Positions 7,289-16,422 of a stretch of 42,454 nt of DNA are shown one piece after another. The position numbers and the translations under genes were made by a program. The notes below the pieces were generated by a model. That model had not been told where the DNA came from, made no database searches, and saw nothing but the letters and a program-made list of their open reading frames with translations. The stretch covers positions 1 through 42,454 of the forward strand of contig JAJXUV010000012.1 in assembly GCA_021782495.1 (NCBI GenBank). The letters are read 5' to 3'. This stretch comes from Pseudomonadota bacterium (lineage in GTDB: Bacteria; Pseudomonadota; Gammaproteobacteria; UBA1113). How positions within the stretch are numbered: the first letter of the stretch is position 1; every line of letters begins with the position of its first letter.

Positions 7289-10163
7289 ATGCAATTGGAT
7301 ACTTTGCCGAAGCTCTTAGAAGAGAAGGGCACGGCTGTTTTCACACTATGGCTTAAATTACCCCAAAGCGCGTCTTTGAAAGAAAACGTTTTTTTTAACC
7401 AAAGCGCAAAAGCCGTGTGGGCTTACAGCGATTATGCAGCCAATCTGAGTTTGCAGAAACCGGATTGGTTGGTGGATTTATTTGAAAGTGGCGATATCCA
7501 AAGCATCCCTAGTCGCAAAGAATACCAACTGACTTTAGATGCAGTGCTAAAGCAAAATCCCAGCATAGATACCCTGATGCGCGAATTGCGACGCATACGA
7601 GCGCGTGAAATGTTGCGTTTGGTGTGGCAACGGGTGACGCACATACAACATCCAAGAAAAATAGCTACTTTATTCATCGAATTTGCTGAAGTTGTTTTAA
7701 GTAGTGTCATTGCGTATTTGAGTGCGATGCATCAAAATCTACACGGCCTTGCGATGGACAAAGACCATCGGCCTTGTGTTTTGTATGTGTTAGGCCTTGG
7801 GAAATTAGGGGGGAACGATTTAAATTTTTCTTCTGATGTTGACATTCTATTTACTTATTTTACGCCACACCATTTTGAAAAAAAATCTAAAGAGGGAGAC
7901 CCCAATCACTACTTCTCAAAATTGGTTCAAACCGTGGTGAAAGTGTTAAATGAGGTGACGGCAGAAGGCTTTGTTTTTAGGGTTGATTTGCGTTTACGGC
8001 CTTTTGGACAAAGTGGTCCGGTGGTGATGTCTTATACGGCGATGGAACAATACTATCAACAACATGGTCGCGAATGGGAACGGTATGCTTTGATCAAAGC
8101 CCGTATTTTAAATGAAGGCCCTGTAGAAGAAATGGAAACATTGCAATCGCTTTTAAGGCGGTTTAGTTACCGACGTTATGTGGATTATTCAGTGATAGAA
8201 GCACTGCGTCATCTGAAAGGACTCATGGACAAACAAGTGCAAGAATCCTTTATTTTAGAGGATATTAAATTAGGTCGTGGTGGTTTGAGAGAAATTGAAT
8301 TTATTGTCCAAACCTTTCAATTATTGAAAGGCGGTAAAGACCCACGCTTGCAGACGCCACATTTGCAAAAGGCTATCCGATTTCTCGGCCAAGAAGGGTA
8401 TTTGCCTTTAATGCAAACGGCGCAATTAAATCATGATTATGATGTGTTGCGCTGTGTGGAAGACAGTTTGCAAATGATTGCGGACCGACAAACCCAATCT
8501 TATCCCAGTGAGGAACTGGATAGAATGCGCTTGGCTTGGATAATGGGGTATTCTACGTGGATTGATTTTATGAACTTTTTAACGCCTTTACGCAGTCAAG
8601 TAAGCCAACAATTTGAAGCCTTATTTTCAGTTAAAAGACAGAATGGGGCACGAACTGAGCCACACCAGGATGATTTTTATAAATTATGGAATTCGACCCA
8701 CTCTTTTTCAGAGTGGGCAAAGAATCACTCTAAAAACAAGTCGATCAATTGGGAAAAAATGACGGCACTCTTGACGACTTTTGCAAACAGTCATGCCGTT
8801 TCACATTTGGCTAAAGAGGCGCGATTGCGTCTGGATCAATTAATGCCTTTGGTTTTGACGCTAATTGTTCAAGCGGAAAATCCGCCGGTGTATTTAGAAC
8901 GATTTTTGACAGTGATTTCTGCTGTGTTAAGACGGAGCACGTATTTGTCTTTGTTGATAGAAAATAAAAACGCACTCTTTCATTTGATTCAATGTTGTGG
9001 TCAAAGTGTGTGGATGAGTGAACAATTAGCACAATATCCCATTTTACTGGATAGCCTTTTGGATAGACGCTTGTCTTTGTTGGCTTTCGATCAAATCGGA
9101 TTGGAAAATCGCCTAGAGCAAGCACTTTTAGCCACCCCTGAAGAAGATACGGAATCGCAATTGGAAATATTAAGGCAAATTAAAAACGAATACACTTTAC
9201 AAGCAGCTCAAGCTTATTTAACGTCACAATGTGACGATGAAAAACTGAGTTACTATCTGAGTGAAATTGCGGCAGCATTGTTGAATGTGGTTGCGCGTTT
9301 AGCTTGGCGCTGGGTGAGGATTAAATATACTTTAGATGAAACAATTTTACCTTCTTGGGCGATCTTGGCCTATGGTACTTTGGGCGGGCGGGAAATGGGC
9401 TTTCAATCTGATTTGGATTTGGTATTCTTATACGACAATGCCGCTGAAGAAGGAACAGGCTTGGCGCAGCAACGCGCAGAATACAGTTATCAATGGGCGC
9501 GTCGTGTGCTGTATTGGTTGGAATTAAAAACTTATAATGGGTATTTGTATAAATCAGACACGCAATTGAGGCCTTCAGGACAAGCGGGTTTATTGGTCAG
9601 TGATATGGCACATTTTGAAGCTTATCAAATGAAAGAAGCTTGGTTATGGGAACATCAAGCTTTATTACGCGCTCGGATTGTAGCGGGGGATAATCGAATC
9701 ATGGAACAATTTTCTGTTATGCGACAGAGAATTTTCAAACGGGACAGAAAGGGAATGCCTTTAAAACAAGAAATTGTCGCAATGCGAGAGCGTATGTTAA
9801 GCCATAGAGCTTCTTGGCCTCCCTGTCAATTCGACATAAAACAGGGGGGGGGGCTTGATTGACATTGAATTTATGGTACAGTTCCTCGCCTTAGATGCCT
9901 TAAAAACAGAGGTACCGCCGTTGGGGCTCAGTAGTCATCGTCAATGGTTGCAGTGGGTGGGAGACTTGGGTAAGATAGATTCGGCAACCGTGCATTCCTT
10001 GTTGGCGATTGAATCTTTTTATCGCATGCATTTAAATCAAGTGTCTTTGCAAAATAAGCCTGCTTGGGTGAAGGAAGAGAGTGTGGCAGAAGAACGCCAG
10101 TTTGTACAAAATTTATGGAAAGCTTTATTGATTGAGGTACGCAGTGAAAGAAAAAATGACTAA
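7289..10163 (+). pseudogene. glnE: Bifunctional glutamine synthetase adenylyltransferase/adenylyl-removing enzyme, frameshifted
   Basis: GlnE attaches AMP to glutamine synthetase and removes it again in response to nitrogen status. Both nucleotidyltransferase domains are visible. The N-terminal de-adenylylation half has LGLGKLGGNDLNFSSDVDIL (DVD metal site, near residue 170), and the C-terminal adenylylation half has YGTLGGREMGFQSDLDLVF (DLD, near residue 690). The frame breaks at a run of ten G (9844-9853). Reading on gives QGGGLD and a stop at 9862, whereas the next frame continues as LIDIEFMVQFLALDAL, the expected GlnE sequence, to 10163. Nine G would give an intact protein of about 957 residues, close to the 946 of E. 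coli. It may be a real null allele, a slippable tract or a base-call error. I chose ATG 7289, after TTGAGG. Confidence 0.9.
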
Positions 10164-10317
10164 ATCTTATGAGATAGATGAAAATGATTTGCCTTTGTGT
10201 TGTCCCTTACCGCGTTTAGATTTATGGAACCAGCATCCTCGTGTGTATATTCCAATACATCCCGGTGAAGAGGCCGTTTGCCCTTATTGCGGCACGAGTT
10301 TTCATTTCAAAGGATAG
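10144..10317 (+). CDS. Small zinc-finger (CHCC-type) protein
   Basis: This small protein of about 57 residues resembles the C-terminal zinc-finger domain of the NDUFS6 family (zf-CHCC). LWNQHPRVYIPIHPGEEAVCPYCGTSFHF carries the conserved His and the CxxC pair followed by FxF. The gene overlaps the end of glnE. GTG 10144 has GAGG at good spacing; ATG 10156 is an alternative start. The exact role of free-standing zf-CHCC proteins in bacteria is not established. It probably shares a transcript with glnE and the membrane protein that follows. Confidence 0.75.
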   Translation: MKEKMTKSYEIDENDLPLCCPLPRLDLWNQHPRVYIPIHPGEEAVCPYCGTSFHFKG

Positions 10318-10327
10318 GAGTTTTTTT

Positions 10328-11830
10328 ATGTTTTATTGGCTCGAGAAATTATCGCGGCGTCAAATTTATATGAGTGCGATAATCTTAAGTCTTTTATTGT
10401 CTGTGCTCAGTTATATTTTATTTCCCAATGTCGGTAACGATGGGGTTTTGTATTTGCGTTGTGCAGCGGCTTACGAAGAAAGTGGATTGAAGGCTGCGAT
10501 GGCCTTGTATCACTGGCCTTTTTATTCGATAACCATTGCGTATATCCACCAAATGGGGCTTTCTTGGGTTAACGCAGGGCACGTATTAGATGCTTTTTTG
10601 CAAGCGTGGATGGTTTATTTTTTCATTCGCCTTATTTTTCATTTTGAGCCCAAATCGCATCGCGTAGGATTTTGGGCTTTATGCTGTATTTTATGTTACA
10701 GCACCTTTAATAGCGATCGCAGTTTATTGTTGCGTGATTTTGGGTATTGGGCTTTTTACCTAAATGCACTTTGGAATTTGCTTCGATATTTAAAAACAGA
10801 AAAACTGCATTATTTGAGTTTATTTGGCTTGTGCATTCTCATCGCCATGTTATTTAGAATAGAAGGAGTTATCATTGCTGTGACGGCGATCGTGCTCGTA
10901 TTTTTTATGCCAGCGCAGTCATTTTTCATGCGTATTCGCAATTCTTTTGTCATGGCATGGCCTTTTTGGTTGGGTGCTTTGTTATTTGTCGTGATGGGTA
11001 GCCATCGGTTGTACGATGGAGGGCGCTTGCAGGAAATTTATTACAACATCAGCCATCTCATCCATGTCTTGTCGCAGAATAAAATACAAACCATTCAGTT
11101 AATGGATAAGGCCCTGTATGTACCCTATCCTTTTATCCCCACTTCAAAAATGTATTTTAGTATGTTAACGGGGTATTTTCTGTATAAAATCGTTTTAACC
11201 ACCGGTATTGGTTATACTGCTTTTGCGGTGTATGCTTGGTTAAAGAAAGCTCTGTATTTAAGTTCTCGGGAAAAAGTACTCTTGTATGGCTTGATGATAG
11301 TGCAAGTTCTGATGTTAGGCATATTCTTAGTGAATCACCTTTTCTTAACGGTACGTTATGTGTTGGCCTTGAGTTTGCTGATTTTGCTGTGGATGCCCTT
11401 TGGCTTAGAACATATTTATCAAAAAATAATGGCTCTGCCTAGTCGAAAATACCATCTTGGCATGGCGGTGGTGCTTATCACCTTTTTTATTTTTAATCTA
11501 TTGTATGGTTTTGTGCACATTGGTCCTTCCAAGCAATACCTTAATGAAGGGACTTCTTGGTTGAAACAACATGTCGCAGCGAAAGATCGTATTGCTGTGA
11601 ACGACAACATGATGCTCTACAATGTAAAAGGGCCTATTTCTACCTGGAGTGAGGATTTTCGTGTATTTGCTAATCCCAGCGATTGTCAGTTTTCAGCTTA
11701 TCGCTATGTAGTGATTAAATTGCGCAAAAAAACTAACCCTTTAGAAAAATGTACGGATTTGCATTTGGTGCAATCTTATCATAATGCTCGAGGGGATAGG
11801 GTAAATATTTATGAGGTTAATAACTTATAA
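10328..11830 (+). CDS. Polytopic membrane protein, possible GT-C type glycosyltransferase
   Basis: This integral membrane protein of 500 residues has roughly ten hydrophobic helices. After the first helix there is a loop NVGNDGVLYLRCAAAYEESG, with acidic residues placed as in the first periplasmic loop of GT-C lipid-sugar-dependent transferases (ArnT/Pmt-like). The C-terminal 90 residues are soluble. I infer transfer of a sugar from a lipid carrier to an envelope substrate; the acceptor is unknown. ATG 10328 follows GGATAGGAG. It begins 10 bases after the zinc-finger gene, so it is probably co-transcribed. The homology call is by architecture only. Confidence 0.6.
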   Translation: MFYWLEKLSRRQIYMSAIILSLLLSVLSYILFPNVGNDGVLYLRCAAAYEESGLKAAMALYHWPFYSITIAYIHQMGLSWVNAGHVLDAFLQAWMVYFFIRLIFHFEPKSHRVGFWALCCILCYSTFNSDRSLLLRDFGYWAFYLNALWNLLRYLKTEKLHYLSLFGLCILIAMLFRIEGVIIAVTAIVLVFFMPAQSFFMRIRNSFVMAWPFWLGALLFVVMGSHRLYDGGRLQEIYYNISHLIHVLSQNKIQTIQLMDKALYVPYPFIPTSKMYFSMLTGYFLYKIVLTTGIGYTAFAVYAWLKKALYLSSREKVLLYGLMIVQVLMLGIFLVNHLFLTVRYVLALSLLILLWMPFGLEHIYQKIMALPSRKYHLGMAVVLITFFIFNLLYGFVHIGPSKQYLNEGTSWLKQHVAAKDRIAVNDNMMLYNVKGPISTWSEDFRVFANPSDCQFSAYRYVVIKLRKKTNPLEKCTDLHLVQSYHNARGDRVNIYEVNNL

Positions 11831-11898
11831 TCGGTTTAACGAAAAGGCGGTGATAGTGATTGTCACTTGTCTCTATAGCATTTAAATTTTTTGTTCCG

Positions 11899-12459
11899 CT
11901 AAGGCACAAATTGAGCTTTACGTGCTTGAACTTTTTCAAGAAATTTTTTTATATTTTCTTGCTTAACATAGCCAAAATAAATATTTTTATGAGATTTTAA
12001 ATTATCTGCTTCGGTGTTAGGCTGTCCCGAATAAATTAATATAGGGTTTAAGTTTTTTTGCCATGTGTTGTGTATTTTTTTGTTGTTTAAGTCATAGAAA
12101 AGCAGTAAATATTTCTTTTCTAGGCATAATATTGTACTTAATAATTTTTCCAGAATATCGAATGTAAAAGATGAATCTTCGACAAAAAAACCATTTACTT
12201 CGTAGAAATCATCGAGTGATTTTGTTAAAAAACTTTGTTCAGATTTAATATGTTGAGGTAATAAATCAATAAAACGAAAAGGAGGTTTATAAATTATTGC
12301 ATATCCACCAACAATTTTATTATTTGTTGTATTATAAATTAAATATGTGTATACATTGCTTAGATAATCTAAAGGCAATCTAACTTTGACATGATTAAAG
12401 AACAATTCTGAAAAATACCTCAATAAATGCGGGCGATTAATTTTAACAAAATTTAACAT
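11899..12459 (-). CDS. Hypothetical protein, possibly GNAT-like acyltransferase, 186 aa
   Basis: I do not recognise this gene. The protein is Lys/Asn/Ile/Phe-rich and its DNA is much more AT-rich than the genes on either side, which suggests acquisition or weak selection. Residues 40-70 (YLIYNTTNNKIVGGYAIIYKP...) look like the paired beta-strands of an acetyltransferase fold. The middle part (LEKLLSTILCLEKKYLLLFYD) fits a helix and strand of the same fold, but the acetyl-CoA loop is not clear. It starts 16 bases after the stop of the TPR gene and is probably its operon partner. Confidence 0.5.
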   Translation of the reverse strand: MLNFVKINRPHLLRYFSELFFNHVKVRLPLDYLSNVYTYLIYNTTNNKIVGGYAIIYKPPFRFIDLLPQHIKSEQSFLTKSLDDFYEVNGFFVEDSSFTFDILEKLLSTILCLEKKYLLLFYDLNNKKIHNTWQKNLNPILIYSGQPNTEADNLKSHKNIYFGYVKQENIKKFLEKVQARKAQFVP

Positions 12460-12475
12460 TTTAATTTATCGCGAC

Positions 12476-13789
12476 TCATGAGGGTTTTGGTCCGTTTTTG
12501 CCATAATTTTTTTCCAATATTTGTTTTACAGAGGGGATTATATAGTATTCCTTGGAGTTTTTGTCACATCTTTGGTCTAATTCTTCTATTCTTTCTAAAC
12601 TAAAAAATTGGCTTTTTTCTTCTAATTTTTTAAGAAGGCTTAAGAGCTGTTTGACTTCAAGATACTTTTGGCTAGAGTTGAAAAAACTACTATGACAGCT
12701 CTGAGTTGATGTTATTGCATTATACTTACAAACCGCATACAAAAATAAGGTATCAGGGTTTGTAGGATCAATTTTATAGGCGTGTTCCATATCTTGCAAA
12801 GCGAGATCATTTTGATGGTTGTGAATATAGGCAGATGCTCTGTTGCAAAGAATAATTCTACTTTTTGGATAAAAATTAAGTGCCTTGGTAAAATATAGAA
12901 TGGCACTAGAATAATTTTCTTCAGCCATTTTTAAAAAGCTGATACCATTTAAAATAGTTGGATTATTTGGGGAAATTTTTAACGCACTTTCATGTGCCTG
13001 CTTAGCTTTGTCGTATTGCCCGTTGAAAATATAAATAAATCCCATATTACTTCTTATAATTGCTGAGCTTTCTTCTAAAGGTAATAGAATGATGTTAGGT
13101 TGCTTTGTTTTTGATATGATTTCTACTTGGTGCTCTGTTTTGTTAGTGTTATTAAAATTTTCATAATATTGTAATGCTTGTTCAAAGCTGAGGATTGCTC
13201 CAACATAATCCCCCTTTCTTTTTAAAATCATACCTTTAAGATTATGGATACACATTAAAATTTGAGGTACATCGTTAAGCCATTTGCTTAGTTCTTCCGA
13301 ATCAAAGAAGGTTGTCAAATCATCAATACATTTTAGATCTGTATCTGAAATGATTCTTTTTAATTGATATTTACCAATCAGATTGTTTAAAATGATAATT
13401 TCATTCAAAAATTTTTTAAATCTTATTAAGTCTTTTTTAAAATGTTTTGCAGATAAAAATTTTGCTATAACCTCTTCTAAAGGGGAGAATTCTTTTGTAG
13501 TATTAGTATTATTAATGGCAACTTCAGATTTTTCTTCTAAAGATTTAATTTGCATTGAATATTTATCAAGGGTTAATGCGCATATCAAGACAGTAGTTGA
13601 ACTGGGCTCTTCCAACCCTGACAATGTAACGTATATTTTTGATTTATAAATAAATTTAAAAAAACTACTATTAATTTTATCTAATTCCATATTTAAAGTA
13701 TTTAAAAAAGCATAAGCATCTCTTTTTGCGTCAAGCGCACCATATAAAATGATGCCGCCAATAACTGTGCCCACAATTTGTATGAACAT
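12476..13789 (-). CDS. TPR-repeat protein, 437 aa from first ATG; frame open further upstream
   Basis: The N-terminal 20 residues are hydrophobic (a membrane segment), and the first half is helical. Residues 180-365 hold about four to five tetratricopeptide repeats, for example NMGFIYIFNGQYDKAKQAHESALKISPNNP and NRASAYIHNHQNDLALQDMEHAYKIDPTNP. TPR arrays bind protein partners. The frame stays open upstream to 14041 without a stop, reading through one and a half units of a 200-bp repeat, so ATG 13789 may not be the original start; it also lacks a good ribosome-binding site. I see this as the 3' part of a longer gene that began near 14.7 kb, now cut by frameshifts. The DNA is AT-rich. Confidence 0.7.
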   Translation of the reverse strand: MFIQIVGTVIGGIILYGALDAKRDAYAFLNTLNMELDKINSSFFKFIYKSKIYVTLSGLEEPSSTTVLICALTLDKYSMQIKSLEEKSEVAINNTNTTKEFSPLEEVIAKFLSAKHFKKDLIRFKKFLNEIIILNNLIGKYQLKRIISDTDLKCIDDLTTFFDSEELSKWLNDVPQILMCIHNLKGMILKRKGDYVGAILSFEQALQYYENFNNTNKTEHQVEIISKTKQPNIILLPLEESSAIIRSNMGFIYIFNGQYDKAKQAHESALKISPNNPTILNGISFLKMAEENYSSAILYFTKALNFYPKSRIILCNRASAYIHNHQNDLALQDMEHAYKIDPTNPDTLFLYAVCKYNAITSTQSCHSSFFNSSQKYLEVKQLLSLLKKLEEKSQFFSLERIEELDQRCDKNSKEYYIIPSVKQILEKNYGKNGPKPS

Positions 13790-14750
13790 GTTCCAATAAG
13801 CATCAAGTATTTTTTCTTGAGAAAATATATTTCTTAGACCCGAGACATAGATATCGAGTGGACTTTGAGAGGATACTCTATGAACTTTTTCTTCTTTTCC
13901 TTTTGATAAATCGGTTGAAGAAGTTTGGTCTAAGGTAGTGTTAGGTATATTTTGAGAAGGTGTATCATGAGGTTTTTTTCTTTTGCAGTGTCGATGCTCT
14001 CGGTCGTTTCTTCGCCCGCAGATAAGTTTGTTTGGAGGTTTTCATCCAAGGTATGGGATCCATTTTGAGAAGCCAAGTCATCAATTTTTTCTTCTTTTTC
14101 TGTTGGCGAGTCTTTTGGAGAAGTTTGGTCCAAAGCAGTGTCAGTTATATTTTGAGAAAGTATGTCATGGGATTTTTTTCTTTTGTAGCATCGATGCTCT
14201 CGGTTGTTTCTTCACTCGTAGATAAGTTTGTTTGAGAATTTTGATCCGAGGTATGGGGCCCGCTTTGAGAAGCCAAGCCATCAACTTTTTCTTCTTTTTC
14301 TGTTGGTGGGCCTTTTGGAGAAGTTTAGTCTAAAGCAGTGTCAGTTATATTTTGAGAAGATATGTCATGGATTTTTTTCTTTCGTAGTGTCGGTACTCTC
14401 GGTTATTTCTTTATCTTGAGAAGAAAGAAGTCTATAAAGCAAAGAATCATTAGAATGAAGATTGGCTATCCGATTTTGGTATATTGGTTTTCTTTCCATT
14501 GATAATGGGAAATGTGCTGATATATTAGAGAGACTTATGTAATTTCTTAGCTTGACGGTATCAGTTAATTGTTGTGGCAAAAACTTGCGATGCAAGCTAG
14601 ATTGATTTTTAGATTGTATGTGCTTACTTGAGTGCCGCGCTTTAGCCCTGGCGTTTTTGAAATTGAATATGCTATGTTTTTAAAGAAATGTATAGATAAC
14701 ATGACTAATTTCGCCCCCCCAAATAATATCTCCCCATAACATAACATCAA
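13790..14750 (-). pseudogene. Broken 5' part of the TPR gene, repeat-rich
   Basis: On the minus strand, short open segments in different frames encode one continuous type of acidic, Ser/Thr/Glu-rich protein: first LHRKFLPQQLTDTVKL...KEITESTDTTKEKN (14595 down to 14365), then DQTSPKDSPTEKEEKIDDL...TAKEKN (14133 down to about 13985), then PSQNIPNTTLDQTSSTDLSKGKEEKV in the TPR frame. Each break coincides with an A7 run; a further one-base deletion and a TAA stop lie in the upstream repeat. An upstream open stretch near 14565-14750 may be the original N terminus. The most likely reading is gene decay; a slippage-rescued gene is the alternative. Confidence 0.6.
13880..14422. repeat. Tandem repeat, exact 200-bp period, 2.7 copies
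   Basis: The units at about 13880-14079, 14080-14279 and 14280-14422 line up without a net gap; for example AAGTTTGGTC lies at 13921 and 14121, and AAGTTTAGTC at 14321. The period is one base short of 67 codons, so each unit shifts the reading frame. Every unit contains T7 on the plus strand (A7 in the mRNA), in GAAAAAAAC or GAAAAAAAT context. The encoded consensus is acidic: TEKEEKIDDLASQNGSHTLD, then NLSAGEETTESIDTAKEK. Confidence 0.85.
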
Positions 14751-14855
14751 TTTACACTAATATGCAATGAATAAATTTGAGATGTTAATTCAAAACCTTC
14801 ATGTCCGGTCTTGGACTAACTATATGCTTTTTGCTCTTTGGGTTCTGAATTCATA

Positions 14856-16061
14856 TCATATTCGACCGGTCACTTCGCACTGCACTTCGCCCTCTGCTAA
14901 TTTCACACGGATCCTATCTCCTAATGTCAATTGCACAGCACTGCGTATCACTTGCGTGTCTTTGAACACCACAGCATAACCACGCTCTAAAGTAGCGAGC
15001 GGACTCATGCTGTGTAAAGCTTGACTTTGTAGCAAGAGTTTTTGTTGTTTTTCATTTAGGCTGGTTATTAGAGCACGGTGTAAACGATATTGAATATGAT
15101 CCAACTTTTGTTGATATTGTATCAATAGGTGACGCGGTTCTGCCAAACGTTTTTGTTGCCAAATTAAATGTTTGTTCGTCATTTGTAAAACCATCAGCAC
15201 GGCATTTTGTGCTCTTTTTTGGTATTTTTTTATTCTTTGAGCGAGTTCTACTCGATCGGGCGTACAATGTTCTGCGGCAGCAGTGGGTGTCGGTGCGCGT
15301 AAATCCGCTACAAAATCGCATAAACTAAAATCAATTTCATGACCCACACCGCTGACAATAGGAATAGAGCTTGCAAAAACAGCGCGCACTACTTTTTCAT
15401 CGTTAAAAGCCCAGAGATCTTCCAAAGAACCGCCGCCACGACCGATGATTAACACATCGCATTCTTGGCGTTGTTCTGCCAAAGTCAAAGCATGAACAAT
15501 GTGTGCCGGTGCTTCTGTACCTTGTACCAAACAAGGGTAAATAATCACAGAAACCAGTGGATAGCGGCGCTTTAAAGTCGTTAAAATATCGCGTATGGCT
15601 GCGCCATGCGGTGAAGTGATCACGCCTATGGTATGCGGAAAAGGAACCAAACTTTTTTTATGCTCTGCAGCAAACAAACCTTCTTGCGACAATTTCAGAC
15701 GCAAAGCTTCAAAAGCCCGTTGCAGTGCGCCATGACCCGCTTCTTCCATGTAAGAGACAATAAGCTGATAATCGCCGCGTTCTTCATATAAACTTACCTC
15801 TGCACGCACCAAGACTTGTAATCCGTTCTTAGGGGTAAAAGTGGTTTGTCCATTTTGATGTTTGAACATGGCCGCGCGCACTTGGGCTTTGTCGTCTTTT
15901 AAAGAAAAATACCAATGCCCGGATGCGGCGCGTATAAAGTTAGAAATTTCAGCTTCCACCCAAACGCGTCCTAAGCCTAAAGTTAATGCTTGACGAGCTT
16001 TGGCATTTAGAGCGCTGACGCTGAGTATGTCTCGTTCTAGCGTATTCGATAAATTATTCAT
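14856..16061 (-). CDS. xseA: Exodeoxyribonuclease VII large subunit
   Basis: This is the catalytic large subunit of ExoVII, which degrades single-stranded DNA from both ends with XseB. The N-terminal OB fold is clear (GRVWVEAEISNFIRAASGHWYFSLKDDKAQVRAAMFK), followed by the catalytic core (GVITSPHGAAIRDIL, IIGRGGGSLEDLWAFNDE, PIVSGVGHEIDFSLCDFVADLRAPTPTAAAE). The C-terminal coiled coil is shorter than usual: 401 residues against 456 in E. coli. No xseB is in this window. The start overlaps the end of the DUF3579 gene by 8 bases. Confidence 0.95.
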   Translation of the reverse strand: MNNLSNTLERDILSVSALNAKARQALTLGLGRVWVEAEISNFIRAASGHWYFSLKDDKAQVRAAMFKHQNGQTTFTPKNGLQVLVRAEVSLYEERGDYQLIVSYMEEAGHGALQRAFEALRLKLSQEGLFAAEHKKSLVPFPHTIGVITSPHGAAIRDILTTLKRRYPLVSVIIYPCLVQGTEAPAHIVHALTLAEQRQECDVLIIGRGGGSLEDLWAFNDEKVVRAVFASSIPIVSGVGHEIDFSLCDFVADLRAPTPTAAAEHCTPDRVELAQRIKKYQKRAQNAVLMVLQMTNKHLIWQQKRLAEPRHLLIQYQQKLDHIQYRLHRALITSLNEKQQKLLLQSQALHSMSPLATLERGYAVVFKDTQVIRSAVQLTLGDRIRVKLAEGEVQCEVTGRI

Positions 16062-16341
16062 TCTCTTCTTCGCCGCAAATCTTCAGTTTGTTGGCTTTGG
16101 CGAAATTTAAAATGGATTCGTAGAGCTCGGGGTGCGTTTCTTTTAAAGTTTTGTCTAACATGACGCATTTGTTGCCGTCTTTCATCGCGGGACGCAATAG
16201 AGGAGAATAAATAATCCGATGTTTGACGAATTTGGATAAGCCGCCACTCATGCGCTCTGCCCAATCGCTGGGTCTAAAAGTTTCACCGCTTTCGGTGATC
16301 CCTTCTATAATAATTTTTTTATCGTCGTCATCTGTTGCCAT
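16054..16341 (-). CDS. DUF3579 family protein
   Basis: This is a small protein of 95 residues with the conserved block IIIEGITESGETFRPSDWAERM, typical of DUF3579 proteins of beta- and gammaproteobacteria. The function is not known. The acidic ends (DDDD near the N terminus, EEENE at the C terminus) suggest a soluble cytosolic protein. It is the first gene of a two-gene unit with xseA. Confidence 0.8.
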   Translation of the reverse strand: MATDDDDKKIIIEGITESGETFRPSDWAERMSGGLSKFVKHRIIYSPLLRPAMKDGNKCVMLDKTLKETHPELYESILNFAKANKLKICGEEENE

Positions 16342-16422
16342 GAAATTATCAGTACCTTAATTTGCACTCTAAGCACACGAAGAGTATATTACAGTGTAAC
16401 ACACTAATTAAAGGATACAAGC

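Noticed and set aside
9855-10163. Separate 102-residue gene after glnE
   Set aside because: It begins LIDIEFMVQF, the continuation of GlnE in the next frame, with no ribosome-binding site; it is the 3' part of glnE.
11831-11870. Half copy of a family-2 palindrome after the GT-C-like gene
   Set aside because: GGCGGTGATAGTGATTGTCAC resembles the outer flank only in part and has no matching arm.
14767-14979. Small plus-strand frame near the end of xseA
   Set aside because: It overlaps conserved xseA codons on the other strand and has no ribosome-binding site; the 14751-14855 gap shows nothing else.
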